From contig JAWNZC010000337.1 in the NCBI GenBank assembly GCA_035771165.1, positions 1,104,501 through 1,168,500 on the forward strand: a stretch of DNA of 64,000 bases, in the 5' to 3' direction. This document shows, in pieces, positions 10,906 through 22,929 of this stretch. The notes below the pieces were generated by a model, which was not told the DNA's origin, did not search any database, and saw nothing but the letters and a program-made list of their open reading frames with translations. The translations under genes and the position numbers were made by a program. Source of the stretch: Paragorgia papillata (lineage: Eukaryota; Cnidaria; Anthozoa; Scleralcyonacea; Coralliidae). Each line of letters begins with the position of its first letter. Within the stretch, counting starts at the first letter, position 1.

Positions 10906-13900
10906 TTATCCTAACAAAATTTTCTTCATCCAAGATGGAGCAGTTGATCCATCATCGTCATCACTGCTGCTGCTGCTGCTGCTCACAAAATCTTCCCAGT
11001 GTTCATTATCGTGAGGTGAACATAAAAATTGTTCAAACGGTAGCCTGTATTTGCCACAGAAGTCCACAAACTTTACATGTCTGAAGCACGAATCAAAGAA
11101 AACACCTTGGCATTGGGGGTTCACGCACTTTCTTGCACTTTTGAGGAATGTAACCAAAAAACCAGGCAACACTTGGGTTGAGTAAGGAATGTTATTAGTT
11201 TTAATGGCCCTTCCAGTCAGCTCTTGTAAACTCGGGAAATTTGTAGTCTGAGACCTGACAAAGCGCATAACCAAAGGATTGCCACGCATACTGATTGCTT
11301 GAAGATTCTTGAGCTTAACGATAGAAATTGGCAAGACAGTGAGGTTGTTGTTGTGTAAACTCAGCGACTCCAGTTGATGAAGTTTTGCCAATTGCTTTGG
11401 TATGGTTTTAATTTTATTATCACATACATTTAGCATTTTAAGTCTGTACAGCTTCCCCAGTTCTTCTGGAATATGCGTTAATTTATTTCCACCAAGATAT
11501 AAATATTCAAGACTGAAAAACATAAACAAACAATAACCTGTGAATTAAGTTTTTTCAAACTAAAATACGGAACAAGAGTTTTTAAACACATACATAAATG
11601 AACTAAAAGGATTAACCATTTGGCCTTCTACAGCGGCTAATGCCAGATTACCTGGCTGACCTGTCAAGTAGGGTCAGTGCTTGGTCCTATTTTGTTCTCA
11701 CTTTTTTGCAATGATCTGCCAGATATTGCCAACGATGGTGAAGGAGAAATTGAACTGTACGCGGATGACACTACAGTATATGTAATTGCACAGTCACCTG
11801 ACAGGGTTAATGCTGAGTTACTCAGTAAGATCCTGAGCAAATTGTATGATTGGTGCTGTAAAAATCTATTAACACCTCATCCTGGCAAGACTGAATATAT
11901 GCTGCTGGGTTCGTACAATCATGGAGGACCCATGTGTCAGAATTGATTAGATCATATACACAAAAACTGAATCTTCTTAGATCATTATATTTCCTGCCTG
12001 TTGCGGCAAGAGAGGATTTCTACTTTAAAGTTATCCTACCCTCGGTCATATATGGTTTAATTGTATGGGGTTCATGTGCAAAGACACTATTCGATTAACT
12101 TGAGCGAATACACGTACGGGCAGCAAAAAGTATACACAGCTTAAACTGGTTCACACCTAGCAAAGATGTCACTATGTACAACAAACGCTTACTTAATTTA
12201 GCACACAGTTGCTATTATGGCAAAGCTCCAGTGTCTATAGTAGATCTGTTCACCAAGAGCAGTCATAAATATGACTTTATGGAAAAAATGACATTTGTAT
12301 TTCCAAAGCCTAAAATATATTAGACTATGCTACAGTGTGCTGTACATGAGACAAGCACAATTATAAACAGGCAACCTACAGACAAGTTAATGGAGCCTGA
12401 GTCCAGAATTTAGAACCTTGAAAACTGACCCAAATGACAAACACACTATTATACATGTATATACAGGTACTGTACAGATAAATATCTCATAAACCCAATT
12501 ATATAATTCATGGATAATAGAACTCATACATTATTGGGTGGCAGACATGCCTATAGAGCGTTTTCATCTGACGTCACGGCGGCCATATTGGTGTACCAAA
12601 ACAATGAAATGGCGGCCATATTGGTGTACGGTATGGGAATTAGCTCTTTCTTATTCAAATATTTCGTATTGTTTCACCACCCCAATGGGGCCACCGATCA
12701 CGTGAGTGAAAATGCTCTATAGCATAGAGAATGTCAAATAATGTGCTAATAGACCGTATGCATAATGATGTCATTATGCATACGGTCTATTGCTTGCCAG
12801 AGTCATGCTAGTGACATGAGAGAACCAATCAAAATAGGGTTTTATAAAATGGTTGAAGTTACTTCTCAATAAATGTTACATTACTGCTGCAGTGCTGCCA
12901 CTTGCAAGCTTAGACTGGGTATTATGTACAGACCATTAATTATATGCAGTAACTGCCTAACTGGACTGCAGGAGCCTTATATCAATGACTGAACTGTATT
13001 TTCTTAGTGATTCCCAATGAATTTTGAATGTCCCTGATGGTTGGGTCAGGCCTCGGATCCCACATGGCTGGGCCAAGCTTCCCCGATGGCTGGGCAATTG
13101 CACAGCTGCCCCAGGAGTCACCGGTGCTTCCATTGTATTTGTTTATAGAATCCTCCCTCCCTTCCTCCCTCCCTTCCTCCCTCCATTCCTTTCCTTTTTC
13201 TTTGTGTGTTATAAGTAAGGTATATGTGGGGTTTTTTATTCTTTTATTGAGGAAGCCCATAATTAATAAGCCCTTGGCTTTCTAGTTGGGTTTCCTCACC
13301 ACTAGATATTTAATTATGTTGTCAAGTTTTGTATGTATGTATGTAGTATAAATTATGTTTATGTAATCTTGTGGCAAGTTAATTAAATAAACACAACACA
13401 ATAAACATCTTTGCCAAACAAAAGTCTTTGGTATATATCAACAAGTATTATATACCTGAGACAAAGTATTATTGTCCCATTTGGTGCACCATAAATCACT
13501 CTCTAATAAAAAGTGTATGATATTTTGGGATTTTTAAAATCCTTGAAATTTTCTCATTGGATTTTTTTGACTTTTAGAGGGATTATTAAGTAATTATTAA
13601 TTTTCCAAAGATTTATGGTTTTAAAAGAAATTTACTAATTGTCCAAAGATATTAGTGATTTTCCTAGGATTTTATGGATTTTCTAGGGATTTAATTGATT
13701 TTTCAAGGATTTTATGGATTTTTAAGGATTTAGGTTTTTAAGAATTGAGTTTGGCAAAGTGTACAAGATTTTTAAAGTGATTTGCTAATGGATTTGCCCC
13801 TCGCCAAAAACCCACTGGTATGAGGTAAATGCAGTCTCCGAGTGCTCTCTATAATCCCCGAGCCTGGGCAGAGGGCCGAAGGCCTGGAGCCCGGTGAGGG

Positions 13901-16512
13901 TGCTAATCTCGACGTGCGTGGAGTCCATTTTACACACGAGATAAAAGCTGAAAGCAATTCTGAAACCTGTTTGTATATATGTTATCAAATCCACAACTTA
14001 CGCAGTTCGAATAGCAGGGTACTGGTAACTAACCTGTTAAATTATTCAAATTATTTAAATTTACATCAGCAAATTATAATTTATAAGTTCGGTTGGATTA
14101 CAAAATAGTTTTTCAACGATCATATTATGATGAAAGAAATCTTTGCCAGAATTCAGAAAAAATGGTTTCAGCTAAAATGTACATTAATATTACTATGGAA
14201 AAAGACCAAAGAAAGAAGGCTAACAAGAGATGTGGCAGCGAGAAAAAGACAACAATAAATACGACTTAAAACCACTGAAAAAAGCCTAAAATTAATACGA
14301 TAAAGACCGAAAATGATGCTGACTGAAATGTAACTGAAAGAAGAAGGATGTGTCCTGAACCTGTTCAAAGCCGGTAACAAATTTTGCTCTGTTGTATTCT
14401 ACATAACTCGAGAGGGAACGATGAAGAAATTTTGAAACAAACGGCTTTTTAGATCATGAAGAGAACTGAATGATGCCTTGTCATAAGAAACCGCGAACGT
14501 CGAACGAGAAAAACAATCTGAAAAGACTAGACTGAATTGGCAGTGTTTGTGGTGACAAAAGCAGAAGAAAGTTTAATGGTAGGAGATTCATATTTACCAG
14601 TTTAGCTGAGTTAAAATGGAAGAAATCTTGAAAATGAATATAAATAATATACTGTTTAGAATTGTCTTTGAATGCTAGGACGTTGACATTGTGTCTTTTC
14701 TTGGCCACTGTTTATATATATTTTTGAATGAAAATTTGTCATTTGGTTCATCTCGTTTTGTTTTTTTTAATATTGACTTTGCATGTTCTTTCGGTGTGTC
14801 AATACATGACTACAGATGAACCTTGCTAACTAATTTTCTGGGATGTTTTCTGATCTGTGTGTCATTAACACAACAAAAAACAGAAATTAGGTGGGGGGGA
14901 GTGGGGTTAAAAAATGCATATAAAGCAGGCGAAGGGTTGTTGCGTTCAGTATTTCTAGTTTATATAGTAATATTATACCTCAACTGTAAATTGTCCAGTC
15001 AGAAAGCTTGATTTGTACCATGTGATCAGTAAATTACTCATCGAATTACCCCTCACTTCAAAGTATCAAAGTGATATTCCCCACTGTAGCAGGGAATAAT
15101 GTCAAGTACCCCACCACAGCGAGGAATATGGTTCATGTACCACATGTGAATGCCACACACGATTCACGAAGCTGTCAACAATGGTGGAGCTTGGCGAGAC
15201 AAGACAAGAAGATATTTTGCCTGAACATTCAGATGTTGACAAGAAGATTGTTAGGTTACAAGAAAATAAGAATTCAGGAAATACAAAGAAAGCAACAAAG
15301 AATACATCCAAAAGCCTTGAGACGACACTTAATTAATATCAACAGAATGGAAACAGACAATAAAAAGCTGACAAAAGTTAAGCTAACTTTATTACAGTGA
15401 AACCTGAGTTTTGCAACCCCCATGTTTTACGACCACCTGTCATATATGACCAAATTCCAATCGGCCATATAAATAAATCCAAATTTTTTATTTTGATGAT
15501 GTCATTCGAAAACCTGTCTGAACGACCACCTGTCCTTAACAACCACTTTTACATGGCAACTGGGGTGGTCGCAAAACTCAGGTTTCACTGTAGTTAACAT
15601 TATTTAAGCTTTTTTTTTTAAATTAATGTGTTTTGGTATAATATATCACTTCGCTCTGGGTATTCCACAAAAATTACCCCTCGAGATGAAATATCCCTAT
15701 TTTTTGTGGAAACCCCTCGTTCCAAGGTCTATATAATTATATATTGTTATATTTACTGATAAACCAATGTTGCATGTCATAGATTGACCTTAAACAAAGA
15801 TCTTTTCTTGATTTCTGGTTTAAAAAAAATCTATTGTCAACAAGAACCTACATTTTACCAAATCAGCCTGGGATAGGTTCTTATATTCTTATATATATAA
15901 ATTCATAATTTCAGCCTGAGGTTCTTAAATGTTGTAGGTTCTTGTTAGCGGGTTTTTACTGTATTTGATGTTGTCAGTGAACTAGTGAAGTACTGAATGT
16001 ATATTTATATAAACATCTACAGTATTAAACACCAAATAACCTTACCAACACAACTGTCCAATTTCCTTGGGTATTTCGTAAATAAAGTTTCCTCCAAGAT
16101 AAAGATTTTCTAACTGCACCAGTTGAAAGATTTCCGCCGGGAACTGTTCAAAGTTATTGCCACTCAGATTCACTGTCCGTAAAGACTGACAAGAAGCAAT
16201 ATCTTGAGGCAGTTCTTCGAGAAAGTTGTTCTTAACCAACAACGTCTTTAGTTTTGTTAGTTTACATATCTCACGCGGTAGATATTTCAGTTGATTCGAT
16301 GACATATCCAATGTCAGAAGAGTGCTAAAATGACTTATTTCACTCGGTAAAAGCTTGATCTTGTTTCCACTCAGGTTTAACGTAGTGATCGAACAGGGAT
16401 GGAATCGTAACTGAGACATGGTGGGAAAACTATCCATCTGTTGACGGGATAAGTCTACACTTTTTTCACTCTTCGCTCTACTGTCTATGTCCATCCTTTT
16501 TAGTTTATTCAT
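10906..16512 (-). CDS. LRRC58: Leucine-rich repeat-containing protein 58 (two exons)
   Basis: Two exons join as 16512-16046 and 11512-10906 on the - strand, giving 357 residues; vertebrate LRRC58 is about 370. The donor GTAAG follows TGTTG, the acceptor is TTTTTCAG, and phases agree. Residues about 40-240 are leucine-rich repeats of the LxxLxLSGNxIxxLPxEI type. The C-terminus carries the family hallmark CVNPQCQGVFFD followed by VKFVDFCGKYRLP, then a Ser/Asp-rich tail and a final KKILLG. The start ATG is the first in the exon (MNKLKRMDID). The 4.5-kb intron contains a LINE fragment and several MITEs. The gene is tail to tail with the gene ending at 6875 and head to head with LIN9. The identification rests on the C-terminal motif and is firm; its biochemical role cannot be read from the sequence. 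Confidence 0.9.
11662..12430 (+). pseudogene. LINE reverse transcriptase fragment
   Basis: The frame at 11668-11946 reads QVGSVLGPILFSLFCNDLP, followed by IELYADDTTVYV. These are the conserved block before the palm and the YADD catalytic motif of non-LTR retrotransposon reverse transcriptases. It continues to KTEYMLLG and then stops. Beyond that, other frames give FYFKVILPSVIYGLIVWGS, typical of the thumb region further on. No 5' part, endonuclease or 3' end is visible, so it is a truncated, frameshifted copy. It lies in the LRRC58 intron, antisense to the gene. Confidence 0.8.
12551..12722. mobile_element. MITE, CTATAGAGCGTTTTCA family, copy 1
   Basis: The ends CTATAGAGCGTTTTCATC and GAAAATGCTCTATAG are inverted repeats. 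The interior carries two ATGGCGGCCATATTGGTGTA blocks and an ATCACGTGAGTG block. A copy in the opposite orientation lies at 17581-17750 with high similarity throughout. Confidence 0.85.
12748..12791. repeat. Perfect 44-bp palindrome
   Basis: The 21-base arms AATAGACCGTATGCATAATGA and the exact complement are separated by TG. The symmetry is exact. No function is evident. Confidence 0.95.
13145..13191. repeat. (CCTCCCTT)n simple repeat
   Basis: Runs of CCTCCCTTCCTCCCTT. Low-complexity pyrimidine tract in the LRRC58 intron. Confidence 0.9.
13520..13760. repeat. GGATTTTATGGATTTT low-complexity repeat
   Basis: Degenerate units of about 20 bases built from GGATTTT(T/A) and (A/T)GGATTTT recur for about 240 bases. 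Non-coding. Confidence 0.75.
13800..15390. other. Intronic stretch with no supported feature
   Basis: Intron of LRRC58. Open frames here are short, A/T-biased and overlapping, with no recognisable protein or RNA. A CCGAGCCTGGGCAGAGGGCC block at about 13857 is GC-rich but isolated. Confidence 0.5.
15395..15590. mobile_element. Mariner/Tigger-like MITE with TA target duplication
   Basis: The ends CAGTGAAACCTGAGTTTTGC and its exact inverted copy bound a 196-bp non-coding element flanked by TA on both sides (15393-15394 and 15591-15592). The TA duplication and CAGT ends fit the Tc1/mariner/pogo superfamily. A half-site of the same family (CAGTAGAACCTGAGTTTTAC) lies at about 34575. Confidence 0.85.
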
Positions 16513-17580
16513 TACTCGTATAGACTTCTTTCTTGCTGACAGTGCCGTTGAACTCGCGTAAAATCATCACACTTTTTAATTTCCCGTTGGTTTATTTACA
16601 AATGTACAAAGTCCAGCATAGGTTTTGCATGCACACAACACGTGTATATCCAGATCATGACGCTGAGAAATGACGTGTCAAAATTATCGCTGTATCATTT
16701 GAATATATGAGAAAGAATCTACGAAAATTTCTTATGCCAATTTTGAGCCTGACAAACTTGAAATTTATGCGTATTACAGTAACTATTATAACAGAATAGA
16801 ATATCTATTCTATCCATCAATGGTAATACTTTATAACTAGCCTGCAGTGCACTAGTGCAGGCGTTTCGGTATAGGAAGAGGGCGAGGCAAGTTGACGTTT
16901 CCTCTCCAAGCTAGCTTCTTGCCTTCCTCTACTGAAAGAAACGTCTGCTATATATATAATATCACTACAGTCACTATATATAAACTATACTTATAATCGT
17001 GGCGATTCTGTAATTGATATTTGATAAAAGAAAAGTAGGAACATTCCCATCACATTCATAATAGTAAAAGCCGTTGGCCATCCAAGGTCAAAAACAAGCT
17101 GTTCAAATGTTCCAATGCCCATATATTTTTTGAACAAAATATAGGATTTGGTCATTTGGCAATACTGCTGACGTCAATGTGACTTCCGTGCTGATTGCGC
17201 AATTCGATCTATCAGGCCGACGTCATGCATCAGTTCCCTGAAAGGTCTTTTAGCTATAATTCGAGTTAATTAAAGAATTTGATAATTTAGAGGTACCTCT
17301 GATTTCTAGGTTTCGGGTTATTTTTATTTTATTTTTTTCGCCAACAACAAAATTGCATTCATTGCATCATCCCGTCAGGCCTTGCGAAACTGTAAGGCAT
17401 GTTGCGTGCCCGATTTTTTCGAGTTCTTTTGCCTTTGATCGAGTTGGGTTGAGGTGTTTTCCGACGGTATTGGTGAAGTCATGAGTTGTTGATCAGTAAT
17501 GTTGCTGACAAGGTTTGTCCATGAAGCAGAATAGACGAATTTATTACAGACGCGAAAAAATGCCGTGTTGACATCAGTAC
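16513..17580. other. 5' flank of LRRC58, no gene
   Basis: Between the LRRC58 start and the MITE at 17581. It contains a short inverted GACGTTTC / GAAACGTC pair near 16895-16950 and A/T-rich DNA. It should include the LRRC58 promoter, but no TATA box or initiator stands out. Confidence 0.4.
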
Positions 17581-17750
17581 CTATAGACCGTTTTCACTCA
17601 CGTGATCGGTGGCCCCATTGGGGTGGTGAAACAATACAAAATATTTGAATAAGAAAGAGCTTATTCCCATACCGTACACCAATATGGCCGCCATTTCATT
17701 GTTTTGCCACCAATATGGCCGCCGTGACGTCAGATGAAAACGCTCTATAG
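17581..17750. mobile_element. MITE, CTATAGAGCGTTTTCA family, copy 2 (inverted)
   Basis: This is the reverse complement of the element at 12551-12722 over its full length, ending in GAAAACGCTCTATAG. It is 170 bp and non-coding. Confidence 0.85.
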
Positions 17751-18934
17751 GAAGTTTGACTTGGCAACACGGCTTTCAACACTGTTTCAACCTCGTACCC
17801 AGGGTCTTATCTCCGCTCTGGAATAGTCGAAGAAATGCATGTATACGTATCTTGTCTTGCTTTCTGGTATTAGATTTTGAAATGAATGGTTAAACCGGTG
17901 ACACGATTTTAAAATTGAAACAAGTTGTTTTGACAGCTATTGTTTTTAATAGTTTGTAATAAATCGCTGTGTTTATTTAAGTTTATAATGAAGAAAGTTT
18001 TTGATGTTCCCATTCGTTCAAAGGTGACGTATGTCCGTTCTGCGCATGTACAAAACTAAGGTTTACATCTTTGTTTACAAAAAAAATACTACCGTATTCA
18101 AGATTGTAAGCTTTTCTTGGTTCCCATTCATTACTTGTACCCAAAACAAAAAAATTTTCAGGATAAATAGAAGAAATCCGAAGAGATATCCTCGCCGAAT
18201 CGCTTGGTTTTCTGCCATGTTGTTCCTAACGGTCAGTACATTGAGATGAGTACTTCATGTAATAATATCTACGAATGTCATGTTTTGGGGACCAGGGATC
18301 TGAGCTGCTGGTTTGATCTGATCACCCGTGTCGTGATCTGATCTGAGCTGCATGAGCTTAGCTTGCCCTCGTTACAATGGAGACCAACTTGCGCAGCAGC
18401 GGCTTCCAGAGCTAGACTGAAGTTGAGAAAAAGACTCAGCATCTTTGACAGATCGGAAACAGAGCTATAGGTAGAGCTAGCTCTGCGCGTCTGAAACAAA
18501 GTTAGGCCGTCGAAGTCGAGGTCTGTGCATAGACTCATAGAGAACAATGCGTCGTCGTGGGTGGATCTGTATTAAAGCCTTTCTCGTGATCAAGCACAAC
18601 GATGAAAAGCTAATGTACACAATGTATCGTGTCCTGAAGGCTGAACTCTTGCAACGTTAACGGACAACGGTACGTGCCAACAATGTTGTCTCTCCATCTG
18701 GAAGGGGAGGGGAGTGTAAGGGGTGGGGGTGTGCTGTTTGGCGAGTTTATATAGGGCCTGGTAACTAGCATGAGCATTCCTGTTTGCGCATGACTTAACG
18801 TCTGCGTCTCACTGGAACCGCCATCTTTGAAATTATTTTACAAAGGCGCAAAAGTCAACTAAATTTGTAAAGAGTTTCCCGATGTGTATATCTTCAAAGT
18901 AAGGAAGTACATTCATGTGTATGTGTAGGAAACA
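17751..18934. other. 5' flank of LIN9
   Basis: No gene recognised. A G-rich block (GGAAGGGGAGGGGAGTGTAAG at 18700-18722) and a CACTGGAACCGCCATCTTTGA stretch at 18811 lie within 250 bases of the LIN9 start and may be promoter DNA. The latter contains CCATCTT, a YY1-like site. These readings are tentative. Confidence 0.35.
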
Positions 18935-20521
18935 ATGGAGAATGATGACTCTATTGCGATGGAGTCTTCCGCACAGGCACTTGTCAGTCTTCGAGGTAAT
19001 CAGCCTCCGCCAAGGAACTCGACTTTGGTAAATGATGAAACACAAACAGACGATGTTTTGCCTTTTCCCAACTTGCTAGACAGCACCATTACTCATGGAT
19101 CTCATGGTTCACCCAGAAGAAAGTCTCGAAAGCCCATGAAGCTGCAAACGACAACCGCGAAGGGCTCCCCAGATAAAAAGATAGCTTTGAATTTGTTCAA
19201 GAAGTTACATAATGTATTGAAGTTACCCAAAGCCTTCAAATGGTGTTACTTTGAGTGGTTTTATTCTAGTATAGACAAATCACTTTTTCTTAGTGATAAC
19301 GATTTCTGTGTTTGTCTAAGAGAGCATTTTCCCAGCTTAAGTTTCAAGAATCTTCGAAGAGTGGAGTGGAGAGAACTTAGAAGACTGATGGGCAAGCCGA
19401 GAAGATGCTCACAGTCTTTTTTTAATGAAGAAAGAAGTGCACTAGAAGAGAAGCGACAGAAAATTCGGCTTCTTCAACAAAGAAAAGTTACAGAGTTGGC
19501 GAAGTTCAAAGATCTTCCCAAAGAAATTCCTGTACCACTTGTGATTGGCACTAAAGTTACAGCCCGGTTACATGAACCACAAAGTGGCATATTTACTGGG
19601 CAGATTGATGCTGTTGATAGCACAACATCTACTTACAGAGTAAAGTTCGACATTCCAGACCTTGGGACACATTCAATTCCGGATATTGACATTCAAAGTA
19701 ATGAACACGAAGAAACAATGCCCATTTCATCTTTTGCTTTGAAGGAACGTCCCAAACTAGCAAATTTGTCAACTACTTTCAGCATCCGACGTAAACTGTC
19801 TGCAGTTTGTGACCCTTTGTTGAGCACCTCACCAACACGTGTCCATCTCCAGGAAGTTCTTGAAGATAAAGGTGATGGAAGTCTTGGTGGTTTTCCAATC
19901 CGGTTTCTTGCCCTGGTCACAAGACTATCCAAAGTATTAACTTTGAAACGTGATTTTATTGACAAACTTAAAGATTTGAATAGTCAGGCTGAGAAACTTA
20001 AGTCATACCAAGAGCCAATTGAAAGAGATTTCCAAAGAAAGTATGCAGAAGTAGTCCTGGAACTTGAGAGACTGAACACTGATTTGAACAACCATTTGAA
20101 AGAAGTTCAAGATTATTGCCAAAACACTGGGCCAAACCAAGGCCTTAATTCTTCAGATCAGCCAGTTGGATTGCAAACAAGATGTGAGAAAGAAGCGAAA
20201 TCTCTTGTTGAAAGTTTAAATGGGGAGGTGAATCATGGTGTGGAAGATAGCTCAACACTTGAGCTTGTCTCAAGTCTCACAGCTCTACTACTACAAGTAA
20301 AGGTGCTGGCTGAAAGTGACTTGAATTCGTTTGAATTTAAGAGTTTGGTAGACAGTGTCCAGGAGTTGAAGAAGACAATAGATTCAAGCAATGTAAGTTC
20401 TTATCAAAATAATGTAGAAATTCACATTGCACATATTCAATCTGGACTCAGTCAAATGGGAAATCTTCAAGCATTTTCTTCAAATCCAGTTTCAGACACT
20501 GTTCGGCCTGTAACCAAGTAA
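18935..20521 (+). CDS. LIN9: LIN9, MuvB core subunit of the DREAM complex (intronless)
   Basis: The 528-residue protein matches LIN9 throughout; human LIN9 is about 540. Residues about 100-205 are the DIRP domain: WCYFEWFYSSIDK, then DNDFCVCLREHFPSL, then VEWRELRRLMGKPRRCS, then KRQKIRLLQQRKV. Next come PLVIGTKVTARL, FTGQIDAVD and GTHSIPD, then the coiled-coil/LIN52-binding region (GGFPIRFLALVTRLSK) and NNVEIHIAHIQSGLSQMGNL near the C-terminus. LIN9 joins LIN37, LIN52, LIN54 and RBBP4 in the nuclear MuvB complex that represses or activates cell-cycle genes. The ATG has a good context (AACAATGG). The whole CDS is one exon, whereas vertebrate LIN9 has many. No frameshift or poly(A) tail is visible, so it is either a functional retrogene that lost its tail or an ancestral intron loss. 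Confidence 0.95.
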   Translation: MENDDSIAMESSAQALVSLRGNQPPPRNSTLVNDETQTDDVLPFPNLLDSTITHGSHGSPRRKSRKPMKLQTTTAKGSPDKKIALNLFKKLHNVLKLPKAFKWCYFEWFYSSIDKSLFLSDNDFCVCLREHFPSLSFKNLRRVEWRELRRLMGKPRRCSQSFFNEERSALEEKRQKIRLLQQRKVTELAKFKDLPKEIPVPLVIGTKVTARLHEPQSGIFTGQIDAVDSTTSTYRVKFDIPDLGTHSIPDIDIQSNEHEETMPISSFALKERPKLANLSTTFSIRRKLSAVCDPLLSTSPTRVHLQEVLEDKGDGSLGGFPIRFLALVTRLSKVLTLKRDFIDKLKDLNSQAEKLKSYQEPIERDFQRKYAEVVLELERLNTDLNNHLKEVQDYCQNTGPNQGLNSSDQPVGLQTRCEKEAKSLVESLNGEVNHGVEDSSTLELVSSLTALLLQVKVLAESDLNSFEFKSLVDSVQELKKTIDSSNVSSYQNNVEIHIAHIQSGLSQMGNLQAFSSNPVSDTVRPVTK

Positions 20522-22806
20522 ATATATTTTTAATCTTTATCTATATATATAAACTTAAACTAAAGAAACCTGTAGATGTAATGATGGTACAATGAGTACA
20601 TAGAACAACATCTTTCCATATGCACTTTTGGATATCAATAATAAGGCCAAAGAAAAATTTCATGTGTTTTCTATATTTTTGCTATGAAAACATACATGTA
20701 AGTACTGTAGATAGGCTTTAACATTTCTTAATACAGGTAGTTCAATTAACTTAAGGTTGTCCTCAAAGTTTTAAATTTTAATCTTTGGTACTTTTAACGA
20801 TAAGTGCGATTGGTGCAACACTGCAATATATAATATATAATAAGTACAATATTGCTATTGTACAGTATGTACAACAAGTGCATTTGCTTTAAAAGTTAAG
20901 TATACTGTATGATTATTTTGACATACATGTGTCACTGGTGAACTTCTTGCATTCCTGTTTTTAATATATTATTATATTTTAATTTATTACTGTCACTGCA
21001 TGTATATAGTTGACTTTATATTACATGTTACTACTTTACTGTGGAGTGTTGTGAAGTTTGGTCAGAATTTGGTAACTTTGTTGCCTTTATTCCAAGGAGA
21101 TTTGATAACTTCATTGACAATGAAGTTGCCATTGCCATGTTGTGAATGAACTTTCCAACAAACTTACATGCAGCAATACATTTGTGGTAAAGTAGTGTAT
21201 TAATATGAAATAAACTGTATATAATATTATATTTATTGAAAAACTGGAGATACATGTTTTTTATTTGGCCCAGTAGTTTTTCAATAATATCTAAAGTTTG
21301 TGGATTTAAACTGATAGGATACTATTATTCATGACTAGAAATTTAAAAAATAGTTGCAGCAGTTCATTCCATTCCTTACAGTACTATATATATAGAATTA
21401 TGCGTAAGTGCAAACATGGTCAGTTTATGACCTTGTTTGTACACAGATAGTGACCCAATTCAATAGACTAATTAAGTTAAGTTACTGTTAAGTACAGTAC
21501 TGTATCTTGATGAATCTGGGAGAGTTTTTTATCTGATAACTAAAGTTAGTCTGCCTTGTACCCAGGTGTGATTGGAGGAAGGAGTGCAAAAAGTACAAAG
21601 ATGATAGAATTGAAGTGCTTTTTTGCATGCCCTTTTTCCATTGGCCTCTGCATGTCATAATTGCCCCCATCAAGATGCCTGGTTATGAGGCAAAGAGTGA
21701 CTAGAGTTTTAGTAAACTTGGAGTTCTAAAACCTTACCCACATGACATAGGTGCTGTACCTGTAACAGTTTCAAGAATGAAACTGAATGCTGCAGCATTC
21801 CCATGGCTGTGAACAGCAGGGCAACAGTAATTGGATTTGTCTTTAATTTGAACACTGTACTCTCCCTAGTTCATTAGATGCAGGTTACTGTAGATTATTA
21901 GGTACAATTGGTTCTTTTGGGAATACATAATGTGAATGGCATTATAACATGTATATACAGTATGTGTATGGTTGCGAATTGTATGGCCTGGTTTATTTTA
22001 TTATTACTAAATATTGGTAGGATATTCATTGTAACTCATATCATTAAATCGTCACATTGTCTCATGAAAAACATATAATTGTCATGCTTATTTTATGTGT
22101 TTTGGTAGACACCTTGATTTATTAGTCAAATGGTTTACTTTATAGTGGTGTACACATTTTGTAATTATAACGTTTTTTACTAGTATATAACTACAGTAAG
22201 TAATAGATAAAGCCTGAGCAGCGATCTACAGCTCGCTTGCAGCTCGCCTTGTAAATCAGATACAGATCGGCATCTAAATAGCCATGTTTTCAAACTATTT
22301 TCAAGTTGGAGTGATTTTAGCTAAGTAAATTGAGGAAAAAGTTTATGTAAATCGGGACGAATCTGTATGCGATTTACAGATATATTGATTAAATATTCAT
22401 TTTTTTTAAATATTCTTCATGAATTTTTAATGAATTTGACAATTAATTTTAAAGATAAAGATTAGAACTGATTAGGCATGACTTTTGTATAAAGAAATGC
22501 GATTTACAGCCTGTATGATGATCATGTGGTTTGGTAGTGTACTGGTATTGGTATTAAAATGACATCAAATTTGCAAAAGCACATTTCCATAATATATTGA
22601 TATACATGTAGAATTTGCAGAAAACAATTTCCATGGTGAAGTAACGAAAATATTAAACACTTGCGGATCCAGATATATATAACTTTTCTTTTTTTTCATT
22701 TTTTTTTTTTTTTGGGGGGGGGACGTGTGTTGTTGGGGGGAGAGGGGAATACACTTCACTGGCACTGGGGCATGACTGTAACATTGACCCCGTGTGTGTG
22801 TGTGTA
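20522..22806. other. LIN9 3' flank and A/T-rich DNA, no gene
   Basis: A/T-rich non-coding DNA, probably beginning with the LIN9 3' UTR. The nearest clear AATAAA on the + strand is at 21209-21214, about 690 bases after the stop. The stretch 22200-22510 resembles the dispersed repeat at 7868-8245. Homopolymer tracts (T then G) lie at 22690-22740. Confidence 0.4.
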
Positions 22807-22807
22807 T

Positions 22808-22929
22808 ACTGTAATAGATCACAGATGACGTGTAAAGAACAAAAACGTACGACACGCGAAGTCGAGTGGCATGACTGCATGTTGCCGGTTCCTTACACGC
22901 TGTGACGTCTTCTGTGATCTATTACAGTA
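22808..22929. mobile_element. Short fold-back element
   Basis: Arms TACTGTAATAGATCACAGA and its inverted copy flank TGACGTGTAAAGAAC-type blocks with a matching inverted GACGT/ACGTC. The layout resembles that of the fold-back at 32694-32829 (GATGACGTCACAACGTGGTAA), suggesting a related family. Confidence 0.7.
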
